From positions 1 to 62,121 of the forward strand of contig JAOARG010000016.1 in the NCBI GenBank assembly GCA_025210655.1: 62,121 nt of DNA, given 5' to 3'. How positions within the stretch are numbered: position 1 is the stretch's first letter; every line of letters begins with the position of its first letter. The notes beneath the pieces are model-generated. The model worked only from the letters and a program-made list of their open reading frames with translations, ran no database searches and was not told the DNA's origin. The position numbers were made by a program, and so were the translations under genes. Below, piece by piece: positions 7,803-16,659 of this stretch. The stretch is from Bacillota bacterium (GTDB lineage Bacteria > Bacillota > Clostridia > Peptostreptococcales > Acidaminobacteraceae).

Positions 7803-8366
7803 ATGTCTGAAGAAAAAAGAAAAAGAATTATGGATGTTGCATTTAGACTATTTAGTGATAAAGGATTCCACGGTACAACAACTGCAAAAATTGCTAAAGA
7901 ATCAAAAATTGCGACTGGTACTCTATTTAACTATTTTAAAACAAAAGAAGAGCTTATTAACGAACTCTATTTACAGGTAAATGTTGATTTACATGAGTAC
8001 ATTGCTGATAAAGTTGATCTATCGCTTGAATCAGAAACCGTTATAAGAGATATATGGCTAGCTATCATTCAATGGGAAGTTGAATATAAGGAACGTTTTT
8101 TATTCCACGTTCAATACTCATCTTCACCATTCATACGTTATTGTAAAGATGATATACCAACAGAATATTCATTCTTTTTCAGTGATGTACTAGATAATTT
8201 TATAAATGAAGGGCTAGTAAAAAAACAAGACTCAAAGCTTTTTAAAATGTACTTTGAATATAGCGCTAGAGCCATGTCAATGTACTTCATAAATAATAAT
8301 TTACCTTTTAATTTAGAAATATCACAAAATCAATTTGATATTTTTTGGAATGGTTTAAAAGCATAA
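7803..8366 (+). CDS. TetR-family repressor of the MATE/hydrolase locus
   Basis: 187 aa. The N-terminal helix-turn-helix is a classical TetR domain (RIMDVAFRLFSDKGFHGTTT, then IAKESKIATGTLFNYFKTKEEL). The ligand-binding C-terminal part is poorly conserved, as usual. The ATG follows TGGAGGTACTT. Three near-identical palindromes around the divergent hydrolase and MATE promoters and just before this gene make it the obvious local repressor. The inducer is unknown and is probably the compound exported or hydrolysed by the neighbours. Confidence 0.88.
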   Translation: MSEEKRKRIMDVAFRLFSDKGFHGTTTAKIAKESKIATGTLFNYFKTKEELINELYLQVNVDLHEYIADKVDLSLESETVIRDIWLAIIQWEVEYKERFLFHVQYSSSPFIRYCKDDIPTEYSFFFSDVLDNFINEGLVKKQDSKLFKMYFEYSARAMSMYFINNNLPFNLEISQNQFDIFWNGLKA

Positions 8367-8420
8367 TTTTAGTGGCAGTCCTTAAATAACTAAATAAGAC
8401 CCCTAAATTTCAAAAATAAC

Positions 8421-8470
8421 AAATACACTGTAAACATGTGGATACAAGCCATTAAGTTTGCAGTGTATTT
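8421..8470 (+). terminator. Stem-loop after tetR
   Basis: AAATACACTG and CAGTGTATTT form a 10-bp stem, and GTAAAC/GTTTG nearly extends it. The 3' side continues into TTTTC. It lies 55 nt after the tetR stop, and the large loop lowers confidence. Confidence 0.55.
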
Positions 8471-8597
8471 TTCTTTGTATATAAAAATATGGAGTTTTAT
8501 CTCTATATAAATTATCTTTATGAACTTATTCTACGATTAGCGTTTTCCGCTTGGATAATATCATATAGTGCTTTTTTATCAGACTAAGTAGGCCACT

Positions 8598-9287
8598 TTA
8601 TTTATTATAAATATATCCTATACCCCAAACAGTAGTAATACGTTTTGGTTTTGATGGATCGAACTCTAACTTTTCTCTTATTCGTCGAATGTGAACCGTT
8701 ACGGTTGACATATCTCCTTCAGAATTTAGTCCCCATATTCTTTCAAATATTTGCTCTTTACTAAAAACTATATTTGGGTTAGTCATAAAAAGCAACAATA
8801 TGTCATACTCCTTATTAGTCATAACCACTTCCTTATCATTTACAAAGGCCCTTCTTGATTTTTGATCAGCTATTACGCCCCTATCTTCTATAACCTGTTT
8901 GTTGTTATTACTAGAACCTACAAGACTTTCAAAACGAGATAGTCTCCCCTTAACCCTTGCTACAAGTTCATTTGGACTAAATGGTTTTGTTAGGTAATCA
9001 TCTAAACCCAGTTCAAAAGCTCGCATTTTTATAAAATCCTCTTCCCTTGCTGAAATCATCATCACAGGTATATTTTTCTTTTCCCTGATCCTCTCAATAA
9101 TTTGAAAACCATCAACTCCCGGTAACATTAGATCAAGTATAATAAAATCAAAATCTTCTGTGAGAGCTCTTTTAAGTCCATCTATCCCCGTGTATTCAAG
9201 AGTTACTTTAAAACCAGCCATTTCCAGATATCTTTTCTCCACTTTTGCAATAGACACATCATCTTCCACAATCAATATATGCTTCAC
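8598..9287 (-). CDS. OmpR-family response regulator
   Basis: 229 aa. The receiver domain (about 1-115) has acidic DD, phospho-acceptor Asp in IILDLMLPGVDG and Lys in DDYLTKPFSP. The C-terminal winged helix (about 135-229) is of the OmpR/PhoB type (TVTVHIRRIREKLE, RITTVWGIGYIY). The start codon shares a base with the stop of the upstream histidine kinase gene, so the pair is translationally coupled. The likely target is the neighbouring flavoprotein/ApbE genes or an envelope function, which is inference from proximity only. Confidence 0.92.
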   Translation of the reverse strand: MKHILIVEDDVSIAKVEKRYLEMAGFKVTLEYTGIDGLKRALTEDFDFIILDLMLPGVDGFQIIERIREKKNIPVMMISAREEDFIKMRAFELGLDDYLTKPFSPNELVARVKGRLSRFESLVGSSNNNKQVIEDRGVIADQKSRRAFVNDKEVVMTNKEYDILLLFMTNPNIVFSKEQIFERIWGLNSEGDMSTVTVHIRRIREKLEFDPSKPKRITTVWGIGYIYNK

Positions 9288-10732
9288 TACGTCTCGCTCC
9301 TTTCAAAAGGTAATTGAATTAGTATACTCATCCCTTCATCAACATCACTATGGGCCGATATAATTCCATTATGATTATCAATTATTCTTTTTGCTATTGC
9401 CAAACCAAGTCCATTACCTTCTATTCGGCTATTCCTTGAATCATCCAAACGGTAAAATGTATCAAATAAGTATCCTAAATTTTCTGGTTTAACACCTCTT
9501 CCGTTATCTGATATTTGAAGTTCATAAAACAAATCGTCCTTTGAAAGAGTTATAGCAATTTCTAAATTTTCTACTCCAGAATGTTTTACAGAATTAGATA
9601 AAATATTATCTACGACACGTTTCATTTTATCCACATCAATATTAACAGAGTATCTTTCATCTTTATTGTAATCAAAAGTAATTTTTATATCCTTTACTGA
9701 AGAATCTATCTCCCATTCTTCTACAACATCTTCAATAAACCGATTCAAAGGTACTTGCCTAAAGTTAAACTGTTCATTGTCCGTGTCTAATTTTGAATAT
9801 AGGAACAACTCTTCAATCAAATGCTGCATATAATCAATTTTGTTCTTAATTACACTAATAGTTTCTATCTTTTCATCCCTTGATTTTAAAATACCATCAT
9901 TAATAGCTTCTACATTTACCTTAATAGCAGTTAGTGGTGTCTTTAAATCATGAGAGATACTTGCCAACATAACCCTTCTGTTTTCTTCATACTTTTCTTT
10001 TAAAATGTTAGCTTCTTCTCTTTCATCACACATTTTATCAAAAGTCCTGCTTACTTCTCCAAATTTATCATTGGAATATTCCCTAATCCTCACCGTGTAA
10101 TCACCTTTTGAAAAGCGCTTTGTTGCTCTTTGTAGTCTATTTAACGGTTTGTGGATAGAACTTGATACCCATATAACTAAAGCGATATATATAGCGATCA
10201 AAACTACGAAAGTAATAACTATATAAGTATAGGGATTACTCGATACTGTTCCTTTACGAATTGGAAAGCTTGTACTAAATTCTATTGTTATAATATCATC
10301 CGAACTAGTTTTAATTATCCCTCTACTAAATAAATACTTTTGATAATTAACCCTATTAATTATAATATCATCATTATGATAAGCGCTACTATCAACAATA
10401 TCATAAGTGATATCATGGCCATAAATCTTACCAAGCACCCTACTATTTACACTAATATATAGTGGAACCTTTATGAATCCATTCTCTATATCTTCAAAAT
10501 ATGATTCTTCATACAAACTTGATGGATTATTTGAGTAATCTTGATTAATTTTCTCTAATATTAACTCAATTTTACCTTCTATTTCCTTTTCTTTAATATA
10601 ATCATTGTAAATTTCCATAAAATCAGGAGTTCTATTATCATTATGATATTTCTCAATAGTAATGCTAACCAAAATAAAGGGAATAAGCACTCCAAGAAGC
10701 AACATTAGAGCCAATCTTTTTCGAATACTCAC
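9287..10732 (-). CDS. Membrane sensor histidine kinase
   Basis: 481 aa. TM1 spans about 8-26 (LALMLLLGVLIPFILVSI), followed by an extracytoplasmic loop of about 135 residues. TM2 lies near 170-190, with a HAMP linker after it (SSSIHKPLNRLQRATKRF). The HisKA helix has the phospho-His in LASISHDLKTPLTAIK. The ATPase domain has the N box in DNILSNSVKHSG and G boxes in DNGRGVKPENLG and GNGLGLAIAKRI. All catalytic motifs are present, so it should be active. It is the first gene of the kinase-regulator operon. The extracellular loop does not match a sensor domain I recognise. Confidence 0.92.
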   Translation of the reverse strand: MSIRKRLALMLLLGVLIPFILVSITIEKYHNDNRTPDFMEIYNDYIKEKEIEGKIELILEKINQDYSNNPSSLYEESYFEDIENGFIKVPLYISVNSRVLGKIYGHDITYDIVDSSAYHNDDIIINRVNYQKYLFSRGIIKTSSDDIITIEFSTSFPIRKGTVSSNPYTYIVITFVVLIAIYIALVIWVSSSIHKPLNRLQRATKRFSKGDYTVRIREYSNDKFGEVSRTFDKMCDEREEANILKEKYEENRRVMLASISHDLKTPLTAIKVNVEAINDGILKSRDEKIETISVIKNKIDYMQHLIEELFLYSKLDTDNEQFNFRQVPLNRFIEDVVEEWEIDSSVKDIKITFDYNKDERYSVNIDVDKMKRVVDNILSNSVKHSGVENLEIAITLSKDDLFYELQISDNGRGVKPENLGYLFDTFYRLDDSRNSRIEGNGLGLAIAKRIIDNHNGIISAHSDVDEGMSILIQLPFERSET

Positions 10733-10871
10733 CTTATAATCCTCCTTTCAATCGATTTATTTATGTCTATCTATTAACTAATATACCCCACTTTCATATT
10801 TATAAATTCAACATACTAGCTATATTATATAAATTAATAAAATAACTTAAGTATTTAAAACTAATAAAAGA

Positions 10872-10901
10872 GTTATCTATCGTCACCAACGAAAAGATAA
10901 C
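10872..10901 (-). terminator. Weak terminator after the FMN-binding lipoprotein
   Basis: GTTATCT and AGATAAC form a 7-bp stem. On the minus strand it is followed by TCTTTTATT, 17 nt past the stop. Confidence 0.5.
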
Positions 10902-10917
10902 CCATTTATTAACTTAT

Positions 10918-11433
10918 TTACTTTGCTTCAAGTAAAGCTGTATTTAACAAATCATAAAAATCAACAATATCAATTGTAACTCCTGATATTGCATCAGGTG
11001 CATTTAAGTCCTGAGTTTCTACTACGTAAGTAGTAACAAGATTTGCTTGTTCAAACCAAGGTGCCTGAGCTCCGCCTCTTTCAACCATATCCTGTGATGC
11101 TTTAGAAATAGCCTTTCTATCTCCTCCACCTTTAATTTCTTGATTCCAATCTACAGAAGCAATCTTTCCTTCTAATACTTCAACAGTTACAATATCTTTT
11201 AGCTGCACCTCTCCAAAGTCTTCATAGCCCTTACTAGATGATGTATAAGTACCATCCTTATTAATATCAATGCTATCAACCTTTTCTAGACTACTTTCCT
11301 TAGTTTTCTCCTCACTAATCTCAGTAGACTTTGTTTCATTTGTTTTTTCAATAGTATTACTCGTTGAAGTACAGCCAGCAAGAGCAACCACCAATACTGT
11401 AGAAAACAAAGCTAATTTTAAAATTTTATTCAT
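10918..11433 (-). CDS. FMN-binding domain lipoprotein (ApbE substrate)
   Basis: 171 aa. A lipoprotein signal ends LAGC, and a Glu/Lys/Ser/Thr-rich linker follows. The C-terminal FMN_bind domain has DGTYTSSSKGYEDFGEVQL, IKGGGDRK and the flavinylation motif DAISGVTID, where Thr is the usual covalent FMN site (family motif S-G-A-T). ApbE, encoded 160 nt upstream on the same strand, is the enzyme that attaches FMN to such threonines. I chose the second ATG (11433) because GGGAG lies 8 nt before it. Similar proteins carry electrons outside the cell or serve membrane flavin-dependent reduction. The partner is not identified here. Confidence 0.85.
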   Translation of the reverse strand: MNKILKLALFSTVLVVALAGCTSTSNTIEKTNETKSTEISEEKTKESSLEKVDSIDINKDGTYTSSSKGYEDFGEVQLKDIVTVEVLEGKIASVDWNQEIKGGGDRKAISKASQDMVERGGAQAPWFEQANLVTTYVVETQDLNAPDAISGVTIDIVDFYDLLNTALLEAK

Positions 11434-11593
11434 TTCATTCACTCCCTTCTTATAAAACTTATAATACTAGACAATTATTATAAGAAACTGAACCAATTCT
11501 AAACTAATTCTTAAATCTTTAAAAAATATAAAATAAAACTCCCTAATCTACAACTCACCAAAATATGATTACTAATAACTAGTGCTTCAAGAT

Positions 11594-12646
11594 CTATTTT
11601 ATTAACTGAAAATCTTTATTTTTCAATGTAAACATAGTGTCCGTATTATTTGATAAATAAACTTTCCTATCTCTTGTAATAAAAATAGCATTAATCCCAC
11701 TGTCATTTGCAAATCTCATCCCTTCTTCTAAACCTAATGCAAATAAAACCGTCGAGTAAGAGTCCGCCTCTATAGATGATGTAGAAATAATTGTTACAGA
11801 TGCTAAATCATTTTCTACGCTGTATCCATCAGAAGGATTCAAAATATGATGATATATTACACCATCCTTTTCAATAAACCTTTCATATATTCCACTAGTT
11901 ACAACAGTCTTGTCAACAACCTCTGCAATACCTAAATAAGATCCCCTAGCTTCAAAAGGATTTTGAATTCCAATTCGCCAAGGACTTCCATCACTCCTCT
12001 TCCCTTTAACATATACATTTCCTCCCAAATTAATAATGGCACTATTAATATGATTTTCATCAAGAATACTTACAATCTCATCAGCAACATATCCCTTTAC
12101 AATAGCTCCTAAATCTAGTTTCATACCCTCTAGGATAAGAAAAACAGAATTAGTTTCACTATCAAGTAGGACATTTCTGTAATTCACTAGAGATAATAAC
12201 TCTTCAATACTTTCTTTAGAAGGAACACTTGCCGTCTCACTACCAATCCCCCAAAGCTCAACAAGAGGACCTATTGTAGGATCTAGAGTACCAGATGACA
12301 AATCAGCAAACTCTATTGATTTTTCAATAACTTCAAATGTATCATTAGAGACAACAACTGCTCCTCTACCACTATTTCGATTTATATTACTAATCTCACT
12401 TGTATCCATATTAAAACTCATTTTGCTCTCTATATCATCAATTCTTTTGTAAATTCTTTCATAAACCTCAGATTTGTCTGTGTCATACATACTTATAGTC
12501 ACAACAGTACCCAGTTTCATACTTGTCTCTGATACCAGCTGTTTGCTCACATTCTTCTGGCAGGCTACAAAAATAAAAGATAATGATAATATCAGAAAAA
12601 ATCCCACACACTTTTTAAAATATCTAGTTTCATTTTTAAAATCCAT
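11594..12646 (-). CDS. apbE: FAD:protein FMN transferase ApbE (lipoprotein)
   Basis: 350 aa from ATG 12646, chosen because AGGAGG ends 5 nt upstream. A lipobox (FIFVAC) anchors it outside the membrane. ApbE signatures are ETSMKLGTVVTISMYD, SSGTLDPTIGPLVELWGIG, LDLGAIVKGYVADEI, SAIINLGGNVYVKG and ILNPSDGY, and the late Asp motif is EADSYSTVLFALG. The enzyme uses Mg and FAD to link FMN to threonine in target proteins. The downstream FMN-binding lipoprotein has such a motif, so the two form a flavin-attachment pair. Regulation by the adjacent two-component system is plausible but not shown. Confidence 0.92.
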   Translation of the reverse strand: MDFKNETRYFKKCVGFFLILSLSFIFVACQKNVSKQLVSETSMKLGTVVTISMYDTDKSEVYERIYKRIDDIESKMSFNMDTSEISNINRNSGRGAVVVSNDTFEVIEKSIEFADLSSGTLDPTIGPLVELWGIGSETASVPSKESIEELLSLVNYRNVLLDSETNSVFLILEGMKLDLGAIVKGYVADEIVSILDENHINSAIINLGGNVYVKGKRSDGSPWRIGIQNPFEARGSYLGIAEVVDKTVVTSGIYERFIEKDGVIYHHILNPSDGYSVENDLASVTIISTSSIEADSYSTVLFALGLEEGMRFANDSGINAIFITRDRKVYLSNNTDTMFTLKNKDFQLIK

Positions 12647-12799
12647 AACGTCCTCCTGTCTATAACAATAGATCTTCACTTTTCCTAATAAGATACCATT
12701 TCTTACTTATCCTAATTTGACCTTTATTCTAACCAATGATTATTAAACAAATCTAGACCAATTCTTAAATAATTCTAAACAAAGAAAACAAAAAAAAAA

Positions 12800-12825
12800 T
12801 CAAATTCTTTCAGAAAAGGATTTGA
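12800..12825 (-). terminator. Terminator hairpin with T-tract
   Basis: TCAAATTCTTT pairs with AAAGGATTTGA (one mismatch). On the minus strand the stem is followed by ten T. It is the second terminator in series after the mini-protein gene. The gap 12647-12957 otherwise shows only AT-rich sequence. Confidence 0.7.
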
Positions 12826-12894
12826 TGGTCCGCGCAACTGGATAGTTTAACCTGTCCGAAGGAAATTATAAATATAGTTTACTTGTCAAAAATA

Positions 12895-12935
12895 AAAGAG
12901 ATAGCTAGCTGAATCAAATCAACTTCTATCTCTTT
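12895..12935 (-). terminator. Terminator of the 40-residue mini-gene
   Basis: AAAGAGATAG and CTATCTCTTT form a perfect 10-bp stem, followed on the minus strand by TATTTTTG. It lies 23 nt after the mini-gene stop. Confidence 0.75.
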
Positions 12936-12957
12936 AATCTTCTTATATACTATATCA

Positions 12958-13080
12958 TCATACAAATCTTGAAACTATGTAAGCAGCCACTATATCAGTA
13001 TTGTAGTCATCATATAGCATAACCATATGATCTCCAGGACTAGCAATCTTCATTTCATATATAATATTTTTTACCTCCAT
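12958..13080 (-). CDS. 40-residue MEDS-like mini-protein
   Basis: ATG 13080 to TGA 12958, 40 residues starting MEVKNIIYEMKIASPGDHMV and ending IVSRFV. TAGGAGG lies 6 nt before the ATG and two terminators follow, so this looks like a real, separately expressed small gene. The segment SPGDHMVMLYDDYNTDIVAA resembles the start of MEDS (DcmR sensory) domains, which usually read PGDHI-LLY followed by acidic residues. A full MEDS domain is much longer, so this is either a domain stump or a free-standing fragment. No transmembrane segment is visible. It lies downstream of the molybdenum hydroxylase operon but is separated from it by a terminator. Confidence 0.55.
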   Translation of the reverse strand: MEVKNIIYEMKIASPGDHMVMLYDDYNTDIVAAYIVSRFV

Positions 13081-13160
13081 AATGCACCTCCTAAAGGTAA
13101 GTAAAATCATATTAATTCTATTCTAATATATACCTTTTAGAGTTATGACTAAACAAGAAA

Positions 13161-13192
13161 AGAGCCATATTTCACTTATGAAATACGGCTCT
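13161..13192 (-). terminator. Terminator copy A (dispersed repeat)
   Basis: AGAGCC and GGCTCT arms, with ATTTCA and TGAAAT inside, form an imperfect stem. About 46 nt around it are almost identical to 22885-22930, so this is a duplicated terminator unit. Confidence 0.65.
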
Positions 13193-13302
13193 AATTTTTA
13201 TTTTTGCCTCGATTAAAATATTAATGATTCACTAGACTATTTGCAAGCTTAAAAATTATTAAAAGTAAACACCGAATAACCGGTATAGTAATATTTAAAA
13301 CA

Positions 13303-13327
13303 CCCTAGAGATACTATATCCCTAGAG
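13303..13327 (-). terminator. Terminator of the molybdenum hydroxylase operon
   Basis: On the minus strand AGGGATA-tag-TATCTCT forms a short stem (one G-T pair) followed by GTGTTTTAAAT, starting 11 nt past the FAD-subunit stop. The stem is short. Confidence 0.45.
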
Positions 13328-13337
13328 CGTTCTAATT

Positions 13338-14294
13338 TTATAATTTACATTCCGTAATACTTCTCTTTATCAATGTTTTTGCAACTTGAATCTTATACTT
13401 ATTATCCTTTAATGGCTTAGCTTTCTCAACTGCAAGACTACTTGCCTTTTCTATATTTTCATATGTTAAAGTTTTTCCATTTAAGAATTCTTCAACTACT
13501 GTTAGCTTATAAGGATTCGGAGCTACTGCATTTAAGCAAATGCTTACTCGGCCTTCTTCAACTAGTGTTGCACATCCTACAATAGGAAATTCAATAGTAG
13601 GTCTATTTGCAAATTTCTTATAAGTACTCTTAGCTCCATTTTTCGGTCTTGGAATCTGAATTTCTAATAAAATTTCATCATCCTCAAGTACTGTAGAACC
13701 GGTAAGAGACATATCAAAAAAATCATTCGCTTCTATAGTTCTTTTGCTTGTAAGAACTTTTCCCCTTAAGGCTATTATCGCTGGAGCTGTATCCGATGGA
13801 TTAACACCCATACATCCATTACATCCACCAAATATCGAATGATATCGGTTATCTGACATTGGAGCAAAACACTTCTTCCCCCCCTTCATCTTACAGTGGT
13901 AATAATTATCCGCTGCCCTGTAAAACCAACATCTTATATCCTGACATATATTGCCACCAATCGAACCCATTGCCCTTAAATGTGGTGAGGCAGTTTTCTT
14001 AGCCGCTATTGCTAGGGCTGAATAATACTCTTTAATCAGTTCACTTTCTGCTACTTTTTCAAGCTTTGTAGCCGAACCAATCTTTAGAAGCCCCTCCTCT
14101 TCTTTTATATACTTAAGTTCTTCTAAATCACCTATATTTATAATTGTCTCTGGGTAATCTTCGTATATTTCACGCTTTATACCACCAAGCAGATCCGTAC
14201 CACCTGACATAATTTTAACTTTTCCACTATTATTTAATAGTTCATTTTTTACTTCTTCCACTGAAGATACATTTACTAAATTAAATTCTCTCAT
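13338..14294 (-). CDS. Molybdenum hydroxylase FAD subunit with extra Fe-S insert
   Basis: 318 aa, CoxM/XdhB fold. FAD motifs are KIMSGGTDLLGG near 30 and MGSIGGNICQD near 108. A cysteine-rich insert follows, with Cys in DIRCWFYR, YHCKMKGGKKC and GGCNGCMGVNPSD. This pattern resembles the extra [4Fe-4S] loop of 4-hydroxybenzoyl-CoA reductase beta subunits, which ordinary xanthine dehydrogenase FAD subunits lack. It is third in the operon, 12 nt after the large-subunit stop. It should pass electrons between the 2Fe-2S subunit and a nicotinamide or other acceptor. The substrate of the complex is unknown. Confidence 0.88.
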   Translation of the reverse strand: MREFNLVNVSSVEEVKNELLNNSGKVKIMSGGTDLLGGIKREIYEDYPETIINIGDLEELKYIKEEEGLLKIGSATKLEKVAESELIKEYYSALAIAAKKTASPHLRAMGSIGGNICQDIRCWFYRAADNYYHCKMKGGKKCFAPMSDNRYHSIFGGCNGCMGVNPSDTAPAIIALRGKVLTSKRTIEANDFFDMSLTGSTVLEDDEILLEIQIPRPKNGAKSTYKKFANRPTIEFPIVGCATLVEEGRVSICLNAVAPNPYKLTVVEEFLNGKTLTYENIEKASSLAVEKAKPLKDNKYKIQVAKTLIKRSITECKL

Positions 14295-14306
14295 TTTTTA
14301 CACCTC

Positions 14307-16658
14307 CTATATCTTGCCTAATGCACTTAGTATTTTTGCCGGTGTAAATGGTGTTTCTTTCATTCTTACACCAACAGCATTATAAATAGCATTAGACATT
14401 GCTGCTCCGAGGCCATTCATAAATGCCTGACCTATACCAACTGCACCATAAGGTGTTGTAGGATCTGGATTTTCTACAATTATAGGATTAACTTCATAAT
14501 CTAAAATAGTTGCGACTCCGTAATCTATAAAGTTATCATTTAAAACCTTACCAGTGTTTTTATCAAGAATTTGTTCGGCACTTGTAAGGGCTTCAATTCC
14601 GTGATGAACACCGAGGTAATGGGCTTCAACAACCCTAGGATTTAGAGCCTTTCCACAATCTTGAGAAATCGTGACCTTAATATTTTCTAGCTTTCCTGTT
14701 TCAGTATCTACATCTAATTCTATAAAAGTAGCTCCCTGCTCTGATGGCATTGGACCAGGTTCAACAATATACTTACCCTTTCCAACGATTGTATCAGCCA
14801 TAAATACTTTGTAAGGATCAACTGTGTGACTATTTTGGAAAGCTACTATCCAAGGAATACCTTTATCTTTCCCTTCTCCTAATGGAAATATGATCCCATC
14901 TTTAGTATCAAGGGATTCAACTGGTATCTTCATTACTTTGCTAGCTGCTTCAAATAGTTGTCTCTTAGCATCTTCAACAGCTTTATGGGTTCCATTTCCT
15001 ATAATAAAGGTACCACTTGAACAAGAATTATAATGGGTATATGTAGTAGTTTTCGTCTCATCCGCATTTATAGAAACCTTATCAAGTCCAATACCCAAAG
15101 ATTCAGCTACCATTTGCATTTGAGCTGTTCTTCCACCTTGACCAATATCTTGATAGTTAGAGAAAAGTACTGCTGTTCCATCACTGTGAAGCTTTACTAT
15201 AGTATTAGACATCAAGCCTTCACCACCATTTTGTTGACAATGAAGTGACATACCTACCCCATGTCTCAACGTTCCCTCTTTTTCATTTGGCATATCTCTA
15301 GAATCCCAATCTACTTCCTTCAATGCTTGATCTATACAATCAGAAATTCCTGTGTGTCCTAGTGTATGTCCTCCAGACCACATATATGCTACTTCTAAAA
15401 AGTTATCTCCACCACGCATATGATTCTTTTTTCTAAGCTCTATTGGATCGATTCCTAGTTTTTCAGCAGCTATATCCATAACTGACTCTACAGCTAAAAA
15501 CACTTCAGGATTTCCAAACCCCTGCCATCCAACGAAGACAGGATTGTTAGTAGCCACTCCAAACTTTCTATGCCTACTAGCCTTACAGTTGTGTGAATAA
15601 AGCATATTTCCTGTTGCTGTTACATCAAATGCTTGAGTGTGAAGACCATTAAAACCTAAAGTTGAAACATTTCTCCAAACCTCAGTATCCATAGTCACTA
15701 TTGTTCCATCTTTCTTAAACCCAATTTCAGCCTTAGTATCCATTCCACTTCTACTCCAATAATAGTAGAATTCTTCTTGTCTAGAATAAAACACTCTAAC
15801 CGGCTTCCCTAAGGCCATGGACGCAGCACAAGCAACAATAGTATATGATGTTTCATTTTCAGAAGATTCTACCCCTGAACTCAATCTACCACCGAAACCA
15901 CCACCAGTAACTTCTGTAATAATATTAATCTTACTTTGGGGTAGTTTAAATACCGCCGCCAAAGTAAACTGTATAAGACTTGAAAATTGCGATGGTAGAT
16001 AAACATCCAACATACCGTCACTATAATTTGCTACTGCGCCAGAAGTTGCCATAAGTGGTGCATATGCTTTAGCATGATTATAACCTTCACCAGAAACGAA
16101 TACATCTACATTTTCTTTTTCCTTCTCAAGATCACCATATCCATCAAAGTCTGTCTCTCCGGACACTCTTGTCTGAAAAATTCCATTCTCATCAGGATCT
16201 TTGAAGTACTTATAAGACAAATGATCATTGGGATAAGGTACTATGTTTGTATCCATACCTGGTAAAGCTATTGCCGAACCTTCTTTCTTTGCCTCATATG
16301 GATCAATTACAGATGGTAATACTTCATATTCAACTTCAATAAGTCTTTTAGCTCTATTAGAAGTGTCAATATCCTTAGAAATAACACACGCAACGTCTTG
16401 ACCTGTAAACCTAACTTCATCATGGAACAAAAAAGGAAAATTATCTTTAGTCATTATTAGATATACTCCCTCAATTTCCATAGCCTTTGAAACATCAACA
16501 TTCAAAACCTTTGCCCTAGCATGAGGTGACTTTAATAACTTACCATGAAGCATCCCTGGCAGTTGCACATCATTATTAAATTTAGCTTCACCAGTTAGCT
16601 TCCTAAATGAACTAGTATCTCTAACTACTTTACCAACTACATTTAATTCTCTAGACAA
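14307..16658 (-). CDS. Molybdenum hydroxylase large (Mo-pterin) subunit
   Basis: 783 aa from TTG 16658. GGAGG lies 7 nt before it, and the upstream frame extension overlaps the small-subunit gene. Aldehyde oxidase/xanthine dehydrogenase motifs are present: RKLTGEAKFNNDV at the N-terminus, EVTGGGFGGRL, YQDIGQGGRT and NAVGVRMKETPFTP at the end. Where the family usually has the catalytic Glu in GVGEP, this protein reads GAVGIGQAF, with no Glu. It may therefore be a divergent member with altered chemistry. It binds the molybdopterin cofactor in the cytosol and pairs with the 2Fe-2S and FAD subunits encoded on either side. I would not call it xanthine dehydrogenase without biochemical support. Confidence 0.88.
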   Translation of the reverse strand: MSRELNVVGKVVRDTSSFRKLTGEAKFNNDVQLPGMLHGKLLKSPHARAKVLNVDVSKAMEIEGVYLIMTKDNFPFLFHDEVRFTGQDVACVISKDIDTSNRAKRLIEVEYEVLPSVIDPYEAKKEGSAIALPGMDTNIVPYPNDHLSYKYFKDPDENGIFQTRVSGETDFDGYGDLEKEKENVDVFVSGEGYNHAKAYAPLMATSGAVANYSDGMLDVYLPSQFSSLIQFTLAAVFKLPQSKINIITEVTGGGFGGRLSSGVESSENETSYTIVACAASMALGKPVRVFYSRQEEFYYYWSRSGMDTKAEIGFKKDGTIVTMDTEVWRNVSTLGFNGLHTQAFDVTATGNMLYSHNCKASRHRKFGVATNNPVFVGWQGFGNPEVFLAVESVMDIAAEKLGIDPIELRKKNHMRGGDNFLEVAYMWSGGHTLGHTGISDCIDQALKEVDWDSRDMPNEKEGTLRHGVGMSLHCQQNGGEGLMSNTIVKLHSDGTAVLFSNYQDIGQGGRTAQMQMVAESLGIGLDKVSINADETKTTTYTHYNSCSSGTFIIGNGTHKAVEDAKRQLFEAASKVMKIPVESLDTKDGIIFPLGEGKDKGIPWIVAFQNSHTVDPYKVFMADTIVGKGKYIVEPGPMPSEQGATFIELDVDTETGKLENIKVTISQDCGKALNPRVVEAHYLGVHHGIEALTSAEQILDKNTGKVLNDNFIDYGVATILDYEVNPIIVENPDPTTPYGAVGIGQAFMNGLGAAMSNAIYNAVGVRMKETPFTPAKILSALGKI

Positions 16659-16659
16659 A

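Noticed and set aside
12958..12960. TGA of the mini-gene as a selenocysteine codon
   Set aside because: Read-through would add only three residues before TAA, with no redox context.
14307..16658. Annotating the molybdenum hydroxylase as xanthine dehydrogenase
   Set aside because: The usual catalytic Glu motif is absent and the FAD subunit carries an Fe-S insert not found in xanthine dehydrogenase, so the specific name is not supported.
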